A stretch of DNA of 64,000 nt from Amycolatopsis australiensis (GCF_900119165.1 NZ_FPJG01000006.1:1116001-1180000), one strand, 5' to 3'; shown: positions 33,379-42,075, numbered from the stretch's first letter. Translations and numbers: made by a program. The notes: generated from the sequence alone by a model not told the origin.

Positions 33379-34395
33379 TCAGCGGCCTTCCAGGACCCGT
33401 CGGATCGCCAACCCAAGCGCTCGTCCCACCGGCGGTGGTGTGGCGTTGCCCACTTGACGGTACTGATGGGTCTTGGTGCCCGAAAACTGCCAGTCTGCCG
33501 GAAAGCCTTGGAGGGTGGCTGCCTGCGCGACGGTCAGGGGAACTCCGCCCGCCTCGCCCAGTTCGGGCCGCCAATCAAAGTCCGGCCCTGGCGGCAAGTC
33601 GGCAACGGTGCGACCGTTCACACCCATCTTCGCCCACCGTTTCTTCGAGCCCGAAGGTCCCAAGTCCGGTCCACCGCGGTTCCACGAGCCGCCAACCAAG
33701 GTCGGCGCCAGGCAGTCGGCCATCCTTGCCCACTCCTCTGCTCGGGGCCAACCTCGTGATGCCATGGACTCCCGCAACAGTTCCCCTACCGACAACGGCG
33801 GCCGGCTCTGAGGCGGTGCCTCGAAGCAGTCTGGTGCGCCGTTTTTGAACGCGACTAACACACCATGTCTGCGCTCCTGCGGCACGCCGTAGTTGGACGC
33901 GTTGACGACAAGCCACTGCCAAACGTAGCCGAGGTTGTCGAGTTCCTTCTCGGCCTCCTTCCGCGCTGCGATGAACTTGTCGCTGGTCACCAGTTCCGGC
34001 ATGTTCTCGATCAGAAGTGCTCGCGGCTGCACGCCCAGCACCAACAACACCGTCGCTTGGAGGAGTTCCAGTTCCAGTTCGTCTCCTCGGCGGCGGTTGT
34101 TCGCCGCGGACGCCTTCACCCGCGGCAGGCCCGCCGACAGCAGATCGACGTCGTAGACGCGCTTGTCATCCGCCGGGTCGAAATCGCGGAGGTCCATCTG
34201 CCGTACGTCCCAGGCAGGTCGGTTGAGCCGCAAGGTGTTGCAGGGCTCCGCGCGCTCCTCGATGAGGACCACGGGGTCGAAGCCCGCTTGTTCCAGGCCG
34301 AGTGCGAGGCCACCTGCGCCAGCGCACACCTCGAGCGATGTGAGACGGTTCCGAGGCCGGGAATGGCTGTTCGAATCAAACTGCGTGTTCGGCAT
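33379..34395 (-). CDS. C5-methyltransferase-like protein lacking the catalytic Pro-Cys motif
   Basis: A 338-residue C5-methyltransferase homologue. It keeps motif I (LEVCAGAGGLALGLEQAGF), motif VI (LLIENMPE), motif VIII (VPQERRHGVLVAF) and motif X (YRQVGNATPPPVG). Where motif IV should read GGPPCQ it has SAGLPRVKASAANN, so the nucleophilic Cys is gone. It may bind SAM and DNA without methylating, as a specificity or sensing partner of the intact enzyme 45 bp downstream. ATG 34395 has GAGGGG 7 nt upstream. The frame is intact, so this looks like a maintained variant. Confidence 0.85.
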   Translation of the reverse strand: MPNTQFDSNSHSRPRNRLTSLEVCAGAGGLALGLEQAGFDPVVLIEERAEPCNTLRLNRPAWDVRQMDLRDFDPADDKRVYDVDLLSAGLPRVKASAANNRRRGDELELELLQATVLLVLGVQPRALLIENMPELVTSDKFIAARKEAEKELDNLGYVWQWLVVNASNYGVPQERRHGVLVAFKNGAPDCFEAPPQSRPPLSVGELLRESMASRGWPRAEEWARMADCLAPTLVGGSWNRGGPDLGPSGSKKRWAKMGVNGRTVADLPPGPDFDWRPELGEAGGVPLTVAQAATLQGFPADWQFSGTKTHQYRQVGNATPPPVGRALGLAIRRVLEGR

Positions 34396-34420
34396 TTCGA
34401 TCCCCTCGTGCTTGATAGGT

Positions 34421-35326
34421 TCAGTGCGCTGTGGTTGAAACTTCTGCCGAATCGTCGTTCGCCTTCTTTGACCGGTCTCGGCGGGGAGCTTCCGCGAGCA
34501 GCACTTCGAACAGTGACACCAGTGCGTCGACGGAATCCCGGGCGACAGTGCCGTCGGCCGGGCCGTCGGGGAGGCGGTCCCACGGCACCTCAGGTACGTG
34601 TTCCGAGTCCGCGATCCAGTCACGTAGAGCGTCGTTGTCCGCCGGCTCGTCCGGCGCCAAGACGTCGAAGATCAGCGTGCTGCCCGCTGTGTTGACCGCC
34701 CTCGACAGGGCGTTGATCTGGTCCGAGGCGTTCTTGACCTGTTCGGAGGCGAGGCGCTCGACGATGCGGATGATCGCCGCCGCCGTGGGACGGTGGTCGA
34801 TCACGTCCAGTCGCATCACGCTGTTCACCACGTCCTGGTAGGCGAAAGCGCTCGTCACCGGTTGGTAGTCCGCTCCGTCTCGGAACAGTTCCGCAGCCCA
34901 CCACAGGCGAGCGAACGCCTGCAGGAAGTGCGATCCGCTGAACCGCGCCGCGCGGGTGAGCCCGCTCGTCCCGTGCCGCCACACGACGTAGTCCGGAGCC
35001 ACGAGCATCGCGAGGTAGTTCCACAGTCGACTGTCGGCCGCCTCCGCCCGGGTCATACGCAGCGTCGCGTGCAGCCGCGGTGCCAGCCAGGCGTCGGCTC
35101 GTGCCCGGCTGTCTTCGAAGCGTTTCATGGCTTCGTCGACCAGCGCGCGGACGGGCCCGACGGACCACCGGGTCTCGTTCTCCGGCAGCATGACAGCCGC
35201 TCGACTAAGTGCTGCCCGGGGCGGGATCTCCTGGCCTGATTGAATACTCCGGCTGAGGTGCTTCGTCACGGCCGCGTCCGACAGGAGACCCAGGACGTCC
35301 GGAAAATCGACGGCGGTCGGGCTCAT
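34421..35326 (-). CDS. hypothetical protein in GHKL/methyltransferase island (DUF6339-like)
   Basis: A 301-residue, mostly helical soluble protein. A central segment LWNYLAMLVAPDYVVWRHG and the following WWAAELFRDG resemble proteins I associate with DUF6339, a family of unknown function; this is a tentative match. There is no nuclease or ATPase motif. The C-terminus is charged. Its start shares one base with the stop of the 325-residue gene upstream and it ends 25 bp before the methyltransferase-like gene, so it belongs to the operon. Confidence 0.72.
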   Translation of the reverse strand: MSPTAVDFPDVLGLLSDAAVTKHLSRSIQSGQEIPPRAALSRAAVMLPENETRWSVGPVRALVDEAMKRFEDSRARADAWLAPRLHATLRMTRAEAADSRLWNYLAMLVAPDYVVWRHGTSGLTRAARFSGSHFLQAFARLWWAAELFRDGADYQPVTSAFAYQDVVNSVMRLDVIDHRPTAAAIIRIVERLASEQVKNASDQINALSRAVNTAGSTLIFDVLAPDEPADNDALRDWIADSEHVPEVPWDRLPDGPADGTVARDSVDALVSLFEVLLAEAPRRDRSKKANDDSAEVSTTAH

Positions 35327-36303
35327 CAGGCGTCACCGCTTTCGTTTTGATGGACGCTTCGGACCGCCGCAGTCAGCTTCTTGGTGACTTGGCTGCGCTT
35401 GGCCGCCGCGTAGTGAATGCTGGTCTGCAGTTCCGGCCAGCCGGAACCACTTGCCCTCCGGTCGTTGATATCGAACAGGGCGTCGGTCAGCTGCCTGCCG
35501 GGCAGCACGTCCGGCAGCATCATGCGGAGAACAGGCTCACGCCAGCCGCCGGGCATGATCGGGGTTCGGTCTTCGTCGAGGTCGAGTTCGCTGATGGCCG
35601 AGTTGAACATGGCTGTCCACGCGTCCTGGGCGATCTGGCTCGACGTCATTTCGCGGAGCAGCTTTTCCATCGGAGAGCCGCCGGTGCCGTTGATGATCTC
35701 GAGCAGTCCCTCGACGCCCGTTGTGTTCAAGTAGACGGTTGGAACGTCGCCCGCGGTCTCGACGATCCACAGCGAATCCTTGAACGGCCGCAACCACTCC
35801 TCGGGTCCCTCGCGGAAGTCGACTTCCCTGATGCGGATCTCGCGTTGGCGGCGAGGGGCTGCGGACTTCAGGTCGACGTACCAGTTGTTGTCGGTCGCAC
35901 CGATGAGTCGGCTCGGCACGCCGTCGACCTCGCCGACGACCGCCAGCGCGAGCGTCGCCCGATCGGTGTGTCGGTCGTGGACGAGTTCGATCGTCCCGTG
36001 CCAGTGCCCGTCTCGACCGCGGGCCAGTCGGGCGCTGCTCCGCGCGTTGGTAGCGCTTTCCGACAGGGTGGCCAAGCAGGTGACTTCGGACCAGGGGCCG
36101 TCCTCGAGCTCCTGGTCGGGGAGCACGGCCTTCAACTGGATGCGGGCAACGTCCCATTCGGCGCGGCCGGCCTGATGCAACGCGACCGTGCGCTCTGCCT
36201 TGGATATCCGGGCGTAGGGAAGGTCACGGCCGTCCATGGAGACGGACACGACCTCGAGGTCAACCGCACCGAAGAGGGTCGGGTACGGGAACACCGGCTT
36301 CAC
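35326..36303 (-). CDS. hypothetical protein in GHKL/methyltransferase island
   Basis: A 325-residue protein with a beta-rich N-terminal half (YPTLFGAVDLEVVSVSMDGRDL, VARIQLKAVLP, WYVDLKSAAP) and a helical C-terminal half containing the hydrophobic element TGVEGLLEIINGTGGSPMEKLL. I recognise no catalytic motif. It is translationally coupled to the GHKL ATPase gene (4-bp ATGA overlap) and to the next gene (1-bp overlap), which implies matched amounts of the three products, perhaps a complex. Confidence 0.75.
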   Translation of the reverse strand: MKPVFPYPTLFGAVDLEVVSVSMDGRDLPYARISKAERTVALHQAGRAEWDVARIQLKAVLPDQELEDGPWSEVTCLATLSESATNARSSARLARGRDGHWHGTIELVHDRHTDRATLALAVVGEVDGVPSRLIGATDNNWYVDLKSAAPRRQREIRIREVDFREGPEEWLRPFKDSLWIVETAGDVPTVYLNTTGVEGLLEIINGTGGSPMEKLLREMTSSQIAQDAWTAMFNSAISELDLDEDRTPIMPGGWREPVLRMMLPDVLPGRQLTDALFDINDRRASGSGWPELQTSIHYAAAKRSQVTKKLTAAVRSVHQNESGDA

Positions 36304-38396
36304 GCGGCACCTCCACGGGCTTTCTGGACGTCGATGATCAGGCGGGCGAGGTTGCTCGAGACCGGGTGGGTCGAAGGATCAGTGACACCCGAAAAGCTCG
36401 CGGATCGCACACCGGCTTCGATGAACAGGTTGTCGTTCTCCCGGCGACAGTTTTCGGCGGCGACGAGTTCCTTCCAGGCGACCGCCGGACGCCCGCCGGA
36501 CCGCACGTCGAACTTGGCGACCGGGGTGAGCAGCCACGGGTCGTCGGCTTCCGGAAGCTTCAGGTCGACCGAGACGATCCAGGCACCGGTGTCGTCGACG
36601 TGCGCTCTCACGTTGCGCACGGTCGGGAACCCTTGGGTCCGGCGACCGGCGGCCGACCCGAATCCGTCCAGCTTCAGCAGCTCGCGGAGCGCTGCAGGCC
36701 CTTCGCCTCGCTGGGCGACGCGTCGTCCAACCAGTTGTCGGACTGCCGCGTCGATCTCGGCGCGGAACTCCCGGAGCCTGCGGAACGCACCTGGCGCGTA
36801 CGTCGACGTCAGCTCTTCGCTATGGTCCCAACGATCGTGCTCGGGCGGTTCGGACGCCCTGAGGAACTGCTCGGCCAGCTCGACGTCGTCGCCTTCGCGA
36901 CCGGTCGCATACCCGGCGAGGAGCACGGCGTGGAATCGAGTTGCCCCGAGGGGCAGCTCGCGCGGCCGCTTCGCCATGATCGTCTGCCGGTTGCCGCGCA
37001 TGTAAACGACGAGGTTGACCTGATTGTCGCTGTCCTCCGCGGGCGTGACGAGCAGCACGGCGTTGTGCTCGGCTACCTTCTTTCGTGCTCCGGTTGCAAC
37101 TCGCCGGGGTGGGACGACGAGTCGCACGTCAGCGCGGGCAACCTGCGTGCTCGACGTCAACTCGTCGACCGTCTCGCCGTCCAGGTACGCCTGGAAAGCA
37201 CGGCTCAGCGCGGTGTGCGTCCTGCGTGGGTCGACGCGCTCCTCCTCGATGAGGACCCGACCGTTTCGCATCGTGACGACGCTCGCCTCCAGCAGCGGTC
37301 CAGCGTCCCGGCCACCGATCATCGCCGCCCAGAAGCTGTCGGCAAGCGACTTCACGAGCTTTTCGTGCATGTCTTGCAGCGACTCGGTGCCGCCCGAGGC
37401 GTCGTGCGCCCCGACGATGAGGAACGAGGTGCCGGGCTCGTCCGTGAGTCGTTCCAGATACAGGTCGCCGACCGTCTTCTCGTCGGCCCACCACGACCGG
37501 GAGACGTCCTTGCGGCCCGGCTCGGTATCGGCCTGCCCGTACCATGCGGGGCCGGCGTACGCCTCGCCGTCCACCTCGCGCCACGGCAGGTCGAGGCGTC
37601 CGATGACCCGGCGTTCGACGTGCCCTTCGTGGGGTACGGACAGGGTCGAGTTGATCAGGACGAGCGAGAAGCGGCTCGCGGCCCACAACGTGACCTTGCC
37701 GAGTCCGTACGAACCACCTGCTCGTTTACCGGATTCCTTGTGGCTGTCGAGCTGCCGCCGGACCACCGCGGCGAAACGACCGTCGTCATATTCGTCCCCC
37801 GTGAGGCCGGAGGCGTTGTAGTCATCGATCTTCAGTAGGACCAAGGACTTGTTCTTGTCGAGGTCTTCCAGGGCGGCCTGCAGGCTCCGCGAGACCTTCT
37901 GCTCGGCGGCGGCCGCCTGGGCATAGTGCTTACGGAGCGCAGGCCAGTGGACCGCGTCCAAGAACGCATCGAGCTTTTCCCCCGTAATCTCGTGAAGGGT
38001 GTAGCGCACGCGGACGGGCTTGGTGTGGTCGTACCGCTCGTCGAGCGAGTTCTGGGTTGCCTCGCGAGCCAGCATCGACAGATCGGCGTCGAAGGCGAAC
38101 GCGGCCGGGTTCCCGTATTCCCGACCGCCGTCGGGGTGCGCGGCCCGGTGGTGCCACCGGAGAGGCGAGTCCGAGGTCACGTCCTTTCGGTTGTAGATCG
38201 ACGCGGAGTCCGTGCCGAGAATATCCGCGATCCTCCGCTGCGTCTCCGGTCGAGGCTCCGCACGGCCGTTGATCCACGCGGAGACCGCGGCACGGGTGAT
38301 CGGGATCTGCTCGGCGAGCTGCGCTTGGGTCATTTCAGCGCGGCGCAGCTGTCGCGCCAGCCAAGCCCCGAAGAGCTCCCCTTGTTGTGGGCTCAT
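36300..38396 (-). CDS. Xre HTH fused to GHKL (MORC/Hsp90-like) ATPase
   Basis: A 698-residue protein. Residues 9-60 are an Xre HTH (MTQAQLAEQIPITRAAVSAWINGRAEPRP). Residues about 95-330 are a GHKL ATPase with N-box REATQNSLDE (111-120), a DxGxG-like box DDYNASGLTG (191-200) and GGSYGLGK (227-234). An S5/transducer-like region and an unassigned C-terminal third follow. MORC-like ATPases of this class have been predicted in bacterial restriction-modification-like operons (Iyer, Abhiman and Aravind). ATG 38396 is chosen for GGAAGGAG 9 nt upstream; a TTG at 38420 is an alternative. The HTH suggests autoregulation or DNA targeting. Confidence 0.85.
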   Translation of the reverse strand: MSPQQGELFGAWLARQLRRAEMTQAQLAEQIPITRAAVSAWINGRAEPRPETQRRIADILGTDSASIYNRKDVTSDSPLRWHHRAAHPDGGREYGNPAAFAFDADLSMLAREATQNSLDERYDHTKPVRVRYTLHEITGEKLDAFLDAVHWPALRKHYAQAAAAEQKVSRSLQAALEDLDKNKSLVLLKIDDYNASGLTGDEYDDGRFAAVVRRQLDSHKESGKRAGGSYGLGKVTLWAASRFSLVLINSTLSVPHEGHVERRVIGRLDLPWREVDGEAYAGPAWYGQADTEPGRKDVSRSWWADEKTVGDLYLERLTDEPGTSFLIVGAHDASGGTESLQDMHEKLVKSLADSFWAAMIGGRDAGPLLEASVVTMRNGRVLIEEERVDPRRTHTALSRAFQAYLDGETVDELTSSTQVARADVRLVVPPRRVATGARKKVAEHNAVLLVTPAEDSDNQVNLVVYMRGNRQTIMAKRPRELPLGATRFHAVLLAGYATGREGDDVELAEQFLRASEPPEHDRWDHSEELTSTYAPGAFRRLREFRAEIDAAVRQLVGRRVAQRGEGPAALRELLKLDGFGSAAGRRTQGFPTVRNVRAHVDDTGAWIVSVDLKLPEADDPWLLTPVAKFDVRSGGRPAVAWKELVAAENCRRENDNLFIEAGVRSASFSGVTDPSTHPVSSNLARLIIDVQKARGGAA

Positions 38397-38546
38397 CCCG
38401 ATTGCTCCTTCCGAGGCCAACGTTCTGCTAGCGTGACACAGCAGCAGGCGGTCACACTATCAGGCTTATTTTGACTTAGGAAGTACCGTCAAATTTCGAT
38501 GTATTGTGGTTGGCCGGAAGTGGGTGACCGTGACCTCTGGTCCGGG
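38397..38546 (-). promoter_or_regulatory. AT-rich promoter region with two dyads before the HTH-GHKL gene
   Basis: The 150-bp gap between the Vsr-like and HTH-GHKL genes is AT-richer than its surroundings and holds GTGAC-N13-GTCAC (38433-38455) and TTTGAC-N12-GTCAAA (38470-38493). These are candidate operators for the HTH of the ATPase. A TAGTGT -10-like hexamer lies on the minus strand near 38458. Promoter assignment is tentative. Confidence 0.4.
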
Positions 38547-38969
38547 CTACTTGCGCTTCAGTCGCATAGTCACCGCTTCGCGCACGCGGTCGGCGGCGAC
38601 ATCGACTGCCTCGTGCTCCCAGACACGAACGGCGAGCCAGCCGGCGTCGGTCAGCCGGGCGTCGGTTTCCGTGTCGCGGTGTCGGTTGCCCTCGATCTTG
38701 TCCCGCCAGAACTGGGCGTTGTTCTTCGGCCAGGTTGCGTGCTCGGGGCACCCGTGCCAGAAGCAGCCGTCGACGAAGACGGCGACCTTGGCGCCGACGA
38801 AGACGATGTCCGCCTCGCGTCGCACGTCCTTCACTGGGCGCCGGTGGACTCGGTAGCGCAGACCGGCTGCGTGGAGCGCCTTGCGCAGTGCGACCTCCAC
38901 CTGCGTGTTCCGTGACTTCTGGCGGCTCATCCGGCTGCGAGTCTGCGGCGTCGTCTCAAGCGGCTTCAT
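38547..38969 (-). CDS. vsr: very short patch repair (Vsr-like) endonuclease
   Basis: A 140-residue Vsr-type nuclease. It opens with RSRMSRQKSRNTQVEVALRK and has the DIVF catalytic Asp, AVFVDGCFWHGCPEH with zinc ligands, PKNNAQFWRDKI, and the C-terminal GWLAVRVWEHEAV. Vsr nicks T:G mismatches that arise from deaminated 5-methylcytosine and usually accompanies C5 methyltransferases, which fits the operon. ATG 38969 is used; ATG 38930 (MSRQKSRNT) is possible. It could alternatively be the effector nuclease of the island. Confidence 0.88.
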   Translation of the reverse strand: MKPLETTPQTRSRMSRQKSRNTQVEVALRKALHAAGLRYRVHRRPVKDVRREADIVFVGAKVAVFVDGCFWHGCPEHATWPKNNAQFWRDKIEGNRHRDTETDARLTDAGWLAVRVWEHEAVDVAADRVREAVTMRLKRK

Positions 38970-39004
38970 GCAGGCATTCTGGCGCGGACCCGCGAGTTGC
39001 CGTG

Positions 39005-39460
39005 TCAGCCCTCGATGATTCGGCCCTCGATCACGGTCGACTGCTGCCGCCGCGGCTCCTCCGGCGCCACGACTTCACTGTCCACTACCATCGCCGGCCC
39101 CCGCCGGCGGTTGGCGAACCGCACTGCCCGCTTCAACCACCGCCGGCGCGCCACCGCTCGTGACGACGGAAGCATCAGCAACAACCCCACGATGTCGCTG
39201 ACGAAGCCCGGTATCAAGATCAACACACCGCCTAGCGCAACCAGCATCCCGTCGGTCAGTTCCTTGTCCGCCGGACGCCCTGATCGGGCCGCGGACATGA
39301 ACGCCCTCATCGCCTTGCCGCCCTCGCGGCGGGCCAGCCATGAGCCGAAGAACGCGCCGGCCAGCAGGAGACCCAGCGTGCCGAGCACGCCGACGGCTGA
39401 ACCCACCGCCCAGATCGCGGCGATCTCGGCGATGACGTACAGCAGGAACGCGACAGCCAT
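39005..39460 (-). CDS. fxsA: FxsA family membrane protein
   Basis: A 151-residue membrane protein with the FxsA pattern: an N-terminal helix FLLYVIAEIAAIWAVG, LLLAGAFFGSWLARREGGKAM, and LVALGGVLILIPGFVSDIVGLLLMLPSSR. FxsA in E. coli suppresses phage exclusion of T7 by F; the cellular role is unclear. The C-terminus is cytoplasmic and charged. It is 35 bp downstream of the Vsr-like gene and on the same strand but is a widespread housekeeping-type gene, so it marks the edge of the island. Confidence 0.88.
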   Translation of the reverse strand: MAVAFLLYVIAEIAAIWAVGSAVGVLGTLGLLLAGAFFGSWLARREGGKAMRAFMSAARSGRPADKELTDGMLVALGGVLILIPGFVSDIVGLLLMLPSSRAVARRRWLKRAVRFANRRRGPAMVVDSEVVAPEEPRRQQSTVIEGRIIEG

Positions 39461-39499
39461 ACCCTCGCAACGAACGACCTGCCCGATTTGCTCCCGGCC

Positions 39500-39715
39500 T
39501 CAGCGCAGCAACGTCGAAATCATCGACTGCAGGCCCGTAGTCAGCCGGTCGGTCTCCCCCGTCTTCAAGACCCGCAGCACCAGGTCGCTGTGCACGAAGC
39601 CTAGCAGTAGTTGCACGATCAGATCGGCGTCCGACCCGGTGACGTCGACGCGATCAAGCCCGCGACGTGCGCGTGCCACGCCAGGTGCCGATGCCCGCCG
39701 CCGCCGCGACGCGGT
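39500..39715 (-). pseudogene. remnant of a TetR-type regulator (C-terminal part only)
   Basis: Reading the minus strand from 39715 to the TGA at 39500-39502 gives about 70 residues that look like the end of a TetR ligand-binding domain: GSDADLIVQLLLGFVHSDLVLRV, shown in part, then LTTGLQSMISTLLR. No HTH or plausible start exists upstream before a stop at 39716. Its former partner appears to be the decayed oxidoreductase on the other strand. Confidence 0.6.
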
Positions 39716-39823
39716 CTACTGACACCTGGGAAAGGTCTTGGGTTGACAGCAGTTCTCCGTCGCGCGCAGGATCGCCCGACGGTTCCGGCCGGCGTCGGTG
39801 GACCGTGAGCCCGCGCCCCGCGC

Positions 39824-40104
39824 GCCGCCGAGTTGACCGCGAAGCTCGCGCCGCGCGGGCGGATCCTCGCGTACGGCCTGCTCAGCGGCGAGCTCCTCGG
39901 TCTACTCGTCGCCGATCTCGCGGGGCGCGGGCTTACGGTCATCGACTTCCGCGGGATGGACGCCTAAGCGAAGGACGTCGTGGCCGCCCGCGCCGAGGCG
40001 CTCCGCCTCGTCGCGGACGGCACGCTCACCTCCCATCGACCGGATCTGCCCCTCGCCGACGTCGCCGCCGCGCACGCGCGCGTCGAGAGCCGCGAGGGTG
40101 CTGC
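39824..40104 (+). pseudogene. remnant of an MDR-family (quinone/alcohol) oxidoreductase
   Basis: The plus strand from 39824 encodes a recognisable MDR C-terminal segment: AELTAKLAPRGRILAYGLLSGE, in part, LAGRGLTVIDFRGMDA, then an in-frame TAA at about 39970, then ALRLVADGTLTSHRPDLPLADVAAAHARVES. The NADPH-binding domain, start and final strand are missing, and the end runs into the ABC transporter gene. It is a clear degraded gene. Confidence 0.7.
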
Positions 40105-42075
40105 TCAGCTCGGCACTTCGTCCAGGTACGCGCGCGCCTGGAGGGTGAACAGCTCGGCGTAGCCCGCCTTAGCCGCCATCAGTTCCTCGTGCGTGCCGTA
40201 CTCGGCGACCTTTCCGTGGTCCAGCAACAGGATCCGCTCTGCCTGCCGCACCGTTGAGAACCGGTGCGAGATGTAGAGCGTCGTGCGGCCTTCGGACAGC
40301 TGCCGCAGCCGCGCGAACAGGTCGTGCTCCGCCTGCGCGTCCAGTGCCGAGGTCGGCTCGTCCAGGATCAGGATCGGCGCCTCGCGCTGGAACGCCCTGG
40401 CCAGCGCGATCTTCTGCCACTCGCCGCCCGACAGGCTGACGCCCTGGTCGAACCAGCGGCCGAGCGGGCTGTCGTACCCCTGCGGCAGCCGCTCGATCCG
40501 CTCGTCCGCGCCCGCCCGGCGCGCCGAGTCCTCGATGTGCGGGCGGTCCTCCAGCCGCGCGAGGTCGCCGAGGCCGATGTTCTCCGCCGCCGTGCCCTGG
40601 TAGGTCACGTAGTCCTGGAACATCGCGCTGATCCGCGTGCGCAGCTCGACCGGGTCGTACTCGCGGATGTCGACGCCGTCGAGGCGGATGCGGCCGCCGG
40701 TCGGGTCGTAGAGCCGGCAGAGCAGCTTGAACAGCGTCGACTTGCCCGCGCCGTTGCGGCCCACCACCGCCACCGTCTCGCCGGGCCGGATCTCGAAGCT
40801 GACGTTGTCGAGCGCCGGCTCGTCGGCACCCGGATAGGTGAACGTCACCGAGTCGAACTCGATGTGTCCCTCGACCGTGGATGGGAAAGGGCGCGGGGAC
40901 GGCGGCGCCGTGATCTCCGGCTTCGTGTCCAGGAACCGGTACAGCGTGTCGAGGTACAGGTTGTTCTCGTACATCCCCGAAAAGGCCGTGAACAGCCCGG
41001 ACACCGACGTCTGCACGGACGCCGCCGCGGCCGTGTACAGCGCCAGGTCGCCGAGCGTGAGCCGCCCGCCGACCGCCTCCAGCGCGATGTACAGCGCGAT
41101 CGCCGAGCCCGCGAACGTGCTCAGCAGTCCCCACGCCGTCGAGCTGATGTTGCGGTTGATCGTCAGCTTCCGCTGCCGCTCGTACGACACCAGGCCGAGC
41201 CGGCGGAACCGGTCGACGAAGTACGGGCCGAGCCCGAACAGCTTCGTCTCCTTGGCGTACGTGTCCGTCGTGACCAAAGAGGACAGGTAGTCCATCCGCC
41301 GCTTGATCGGCGACATCAGGAACGTCAGCCAGAACGCGCGCGAGCCGTACTTGGACTGCGAGATGAACGCCGGGATCGGCGCCAGCAGCGCGACCAGCGC
41401 CAGCACCGGGCTGATCGCCACGAGCAGCGCGACCATGCTGCCGAACGTGATGAGCGTCCGCACGAGCCCCAGCGCGGAGTTCATCATGGACAGCGGCCGC
41501 GTCGGCGCCTCCTGCGCGGCCTGGCGCAGCATGTCGTAGGACGTCGAGCCCTCGAAGTAGGCCAGGTGCAGCTCGCTGGCGTGGGCCATCACCTGGTGGC
41601 GGATGGTCAGCGTCATGCGCTCCTGCAGCAGCGACTGCGCGATCGACGTCAGCGCGCTGCTGATCGCGGTCGCGGCGAGCACGCCGAACTGGAACAACGC
41701 GACGTTGACGATGTCGCCCGTCGTGCCGCGATGCTGGATCGCCGCGACGACGGAGTCGAGAAGCAGCTTCGCGACGTACGCGGTCACGGTCGGCAGGAGC
41801 CCCGAGAGCAGTGTGATCAGCGCCAGCAGGATCGTCAGGACCGGGCTGGCCTGCCACGTCAGCTTCACGACCTTCGGCAGGCCCCGGACCGTGCCCGCCA
41901 CGGACGTCTTCGCGCGCTTCAGCCGAGAGCGCAGGTCTTTCGGCTGGTCGTCCTGCTTCGGCTCGGGAATGTCGACCGGGCCGGTGAGCCCGCTCTCCGG
42001 CACCGTGACGGCGTGCCGCCGCCGGCCGCGCCGGGCCAGCATGAACTCCATGCCGCCCCCACCGCCCGGGATCAC
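40105..42075 (-). CDS. ABC transporter, fused permease and ATP-binding domains
   Basis: A 656-residue half-transporter of the exporter type. It has a cytoplasmic N-terminus (about 1-70), six membrane helices at about 75-360, and an NBD with Walker A GRNGAGKST, signature SLSGGEWQK, Walker [13 protein letters not shown] and switch His in YISHRFST. It probably works as a homodimer exporting lipids, peptides or drugs. ATG 42075 overlaps the stop of the TetR gene by 4 bp, so export is controlled by that regulator. Confidence 0.9.
   Translation of the reverse strand: MIPGGGGGMEFMLARRGRRRHAVTVPESGLTGPVDIPEPKQDDQPKDLRSRLKRAKTSVAGTVRGLPKVVKLTWQASPVLTILLALITLLSGLLPTVTAYVAKLLLDSVVAAIQHRGTTGDIVNVALFQFGVLAATAISSALTSIAQSLLQERMTLTIRHQVMAHASELHLAYFEGSTSYDMLRQAAQEAPTRPLSMMNSALGLVRTLITFGSMVALLVAISPVLALVALLAPIPAFISQSKYGSRAFWLTFLMSPIKRRMDYLSSLVTTDTYAKETKLFGLGPYFVDRFRRLGLVSYERQRKLTINRNISSTAWGLLSTFAGSAIALYIALEAVGGRLTLGDLALYTAAAASVQTSVSGLFTAFSGMYENNLYLDTLYRFLDTKPEITAPPSPRPFPSTVEGHIEFDSVTFTYPGADEPALDNVSFEIRPGETVAVVGRNGAGKSTLFKLLCRLYDPTGGRIRLDGVDIREYDPVELRTRISAMFQDYVTYQGTAAENIGLGDLARLEDRPHIEDSARRAGADERIERLPQGYDSPLGRWFDQGVSLSGGEWQKIALARAFQREAPILILDEPTSALDAQAEHDLFARLRQLSEGRTTLYISHRFSTVRQAERILLLDHGKVAEYGTHEELMAAKAGYAELFTLQARAYLDEVPS

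Noticed and set aside
33379..34623. Longer form of the methyltransferase-like protein starting at 34623
   Set aside because: The extra residues are antisense-type Arg/Ser/Thr-rich sequence overlapping the 301-residue gene. ATG 34395 has a good ribosome site.
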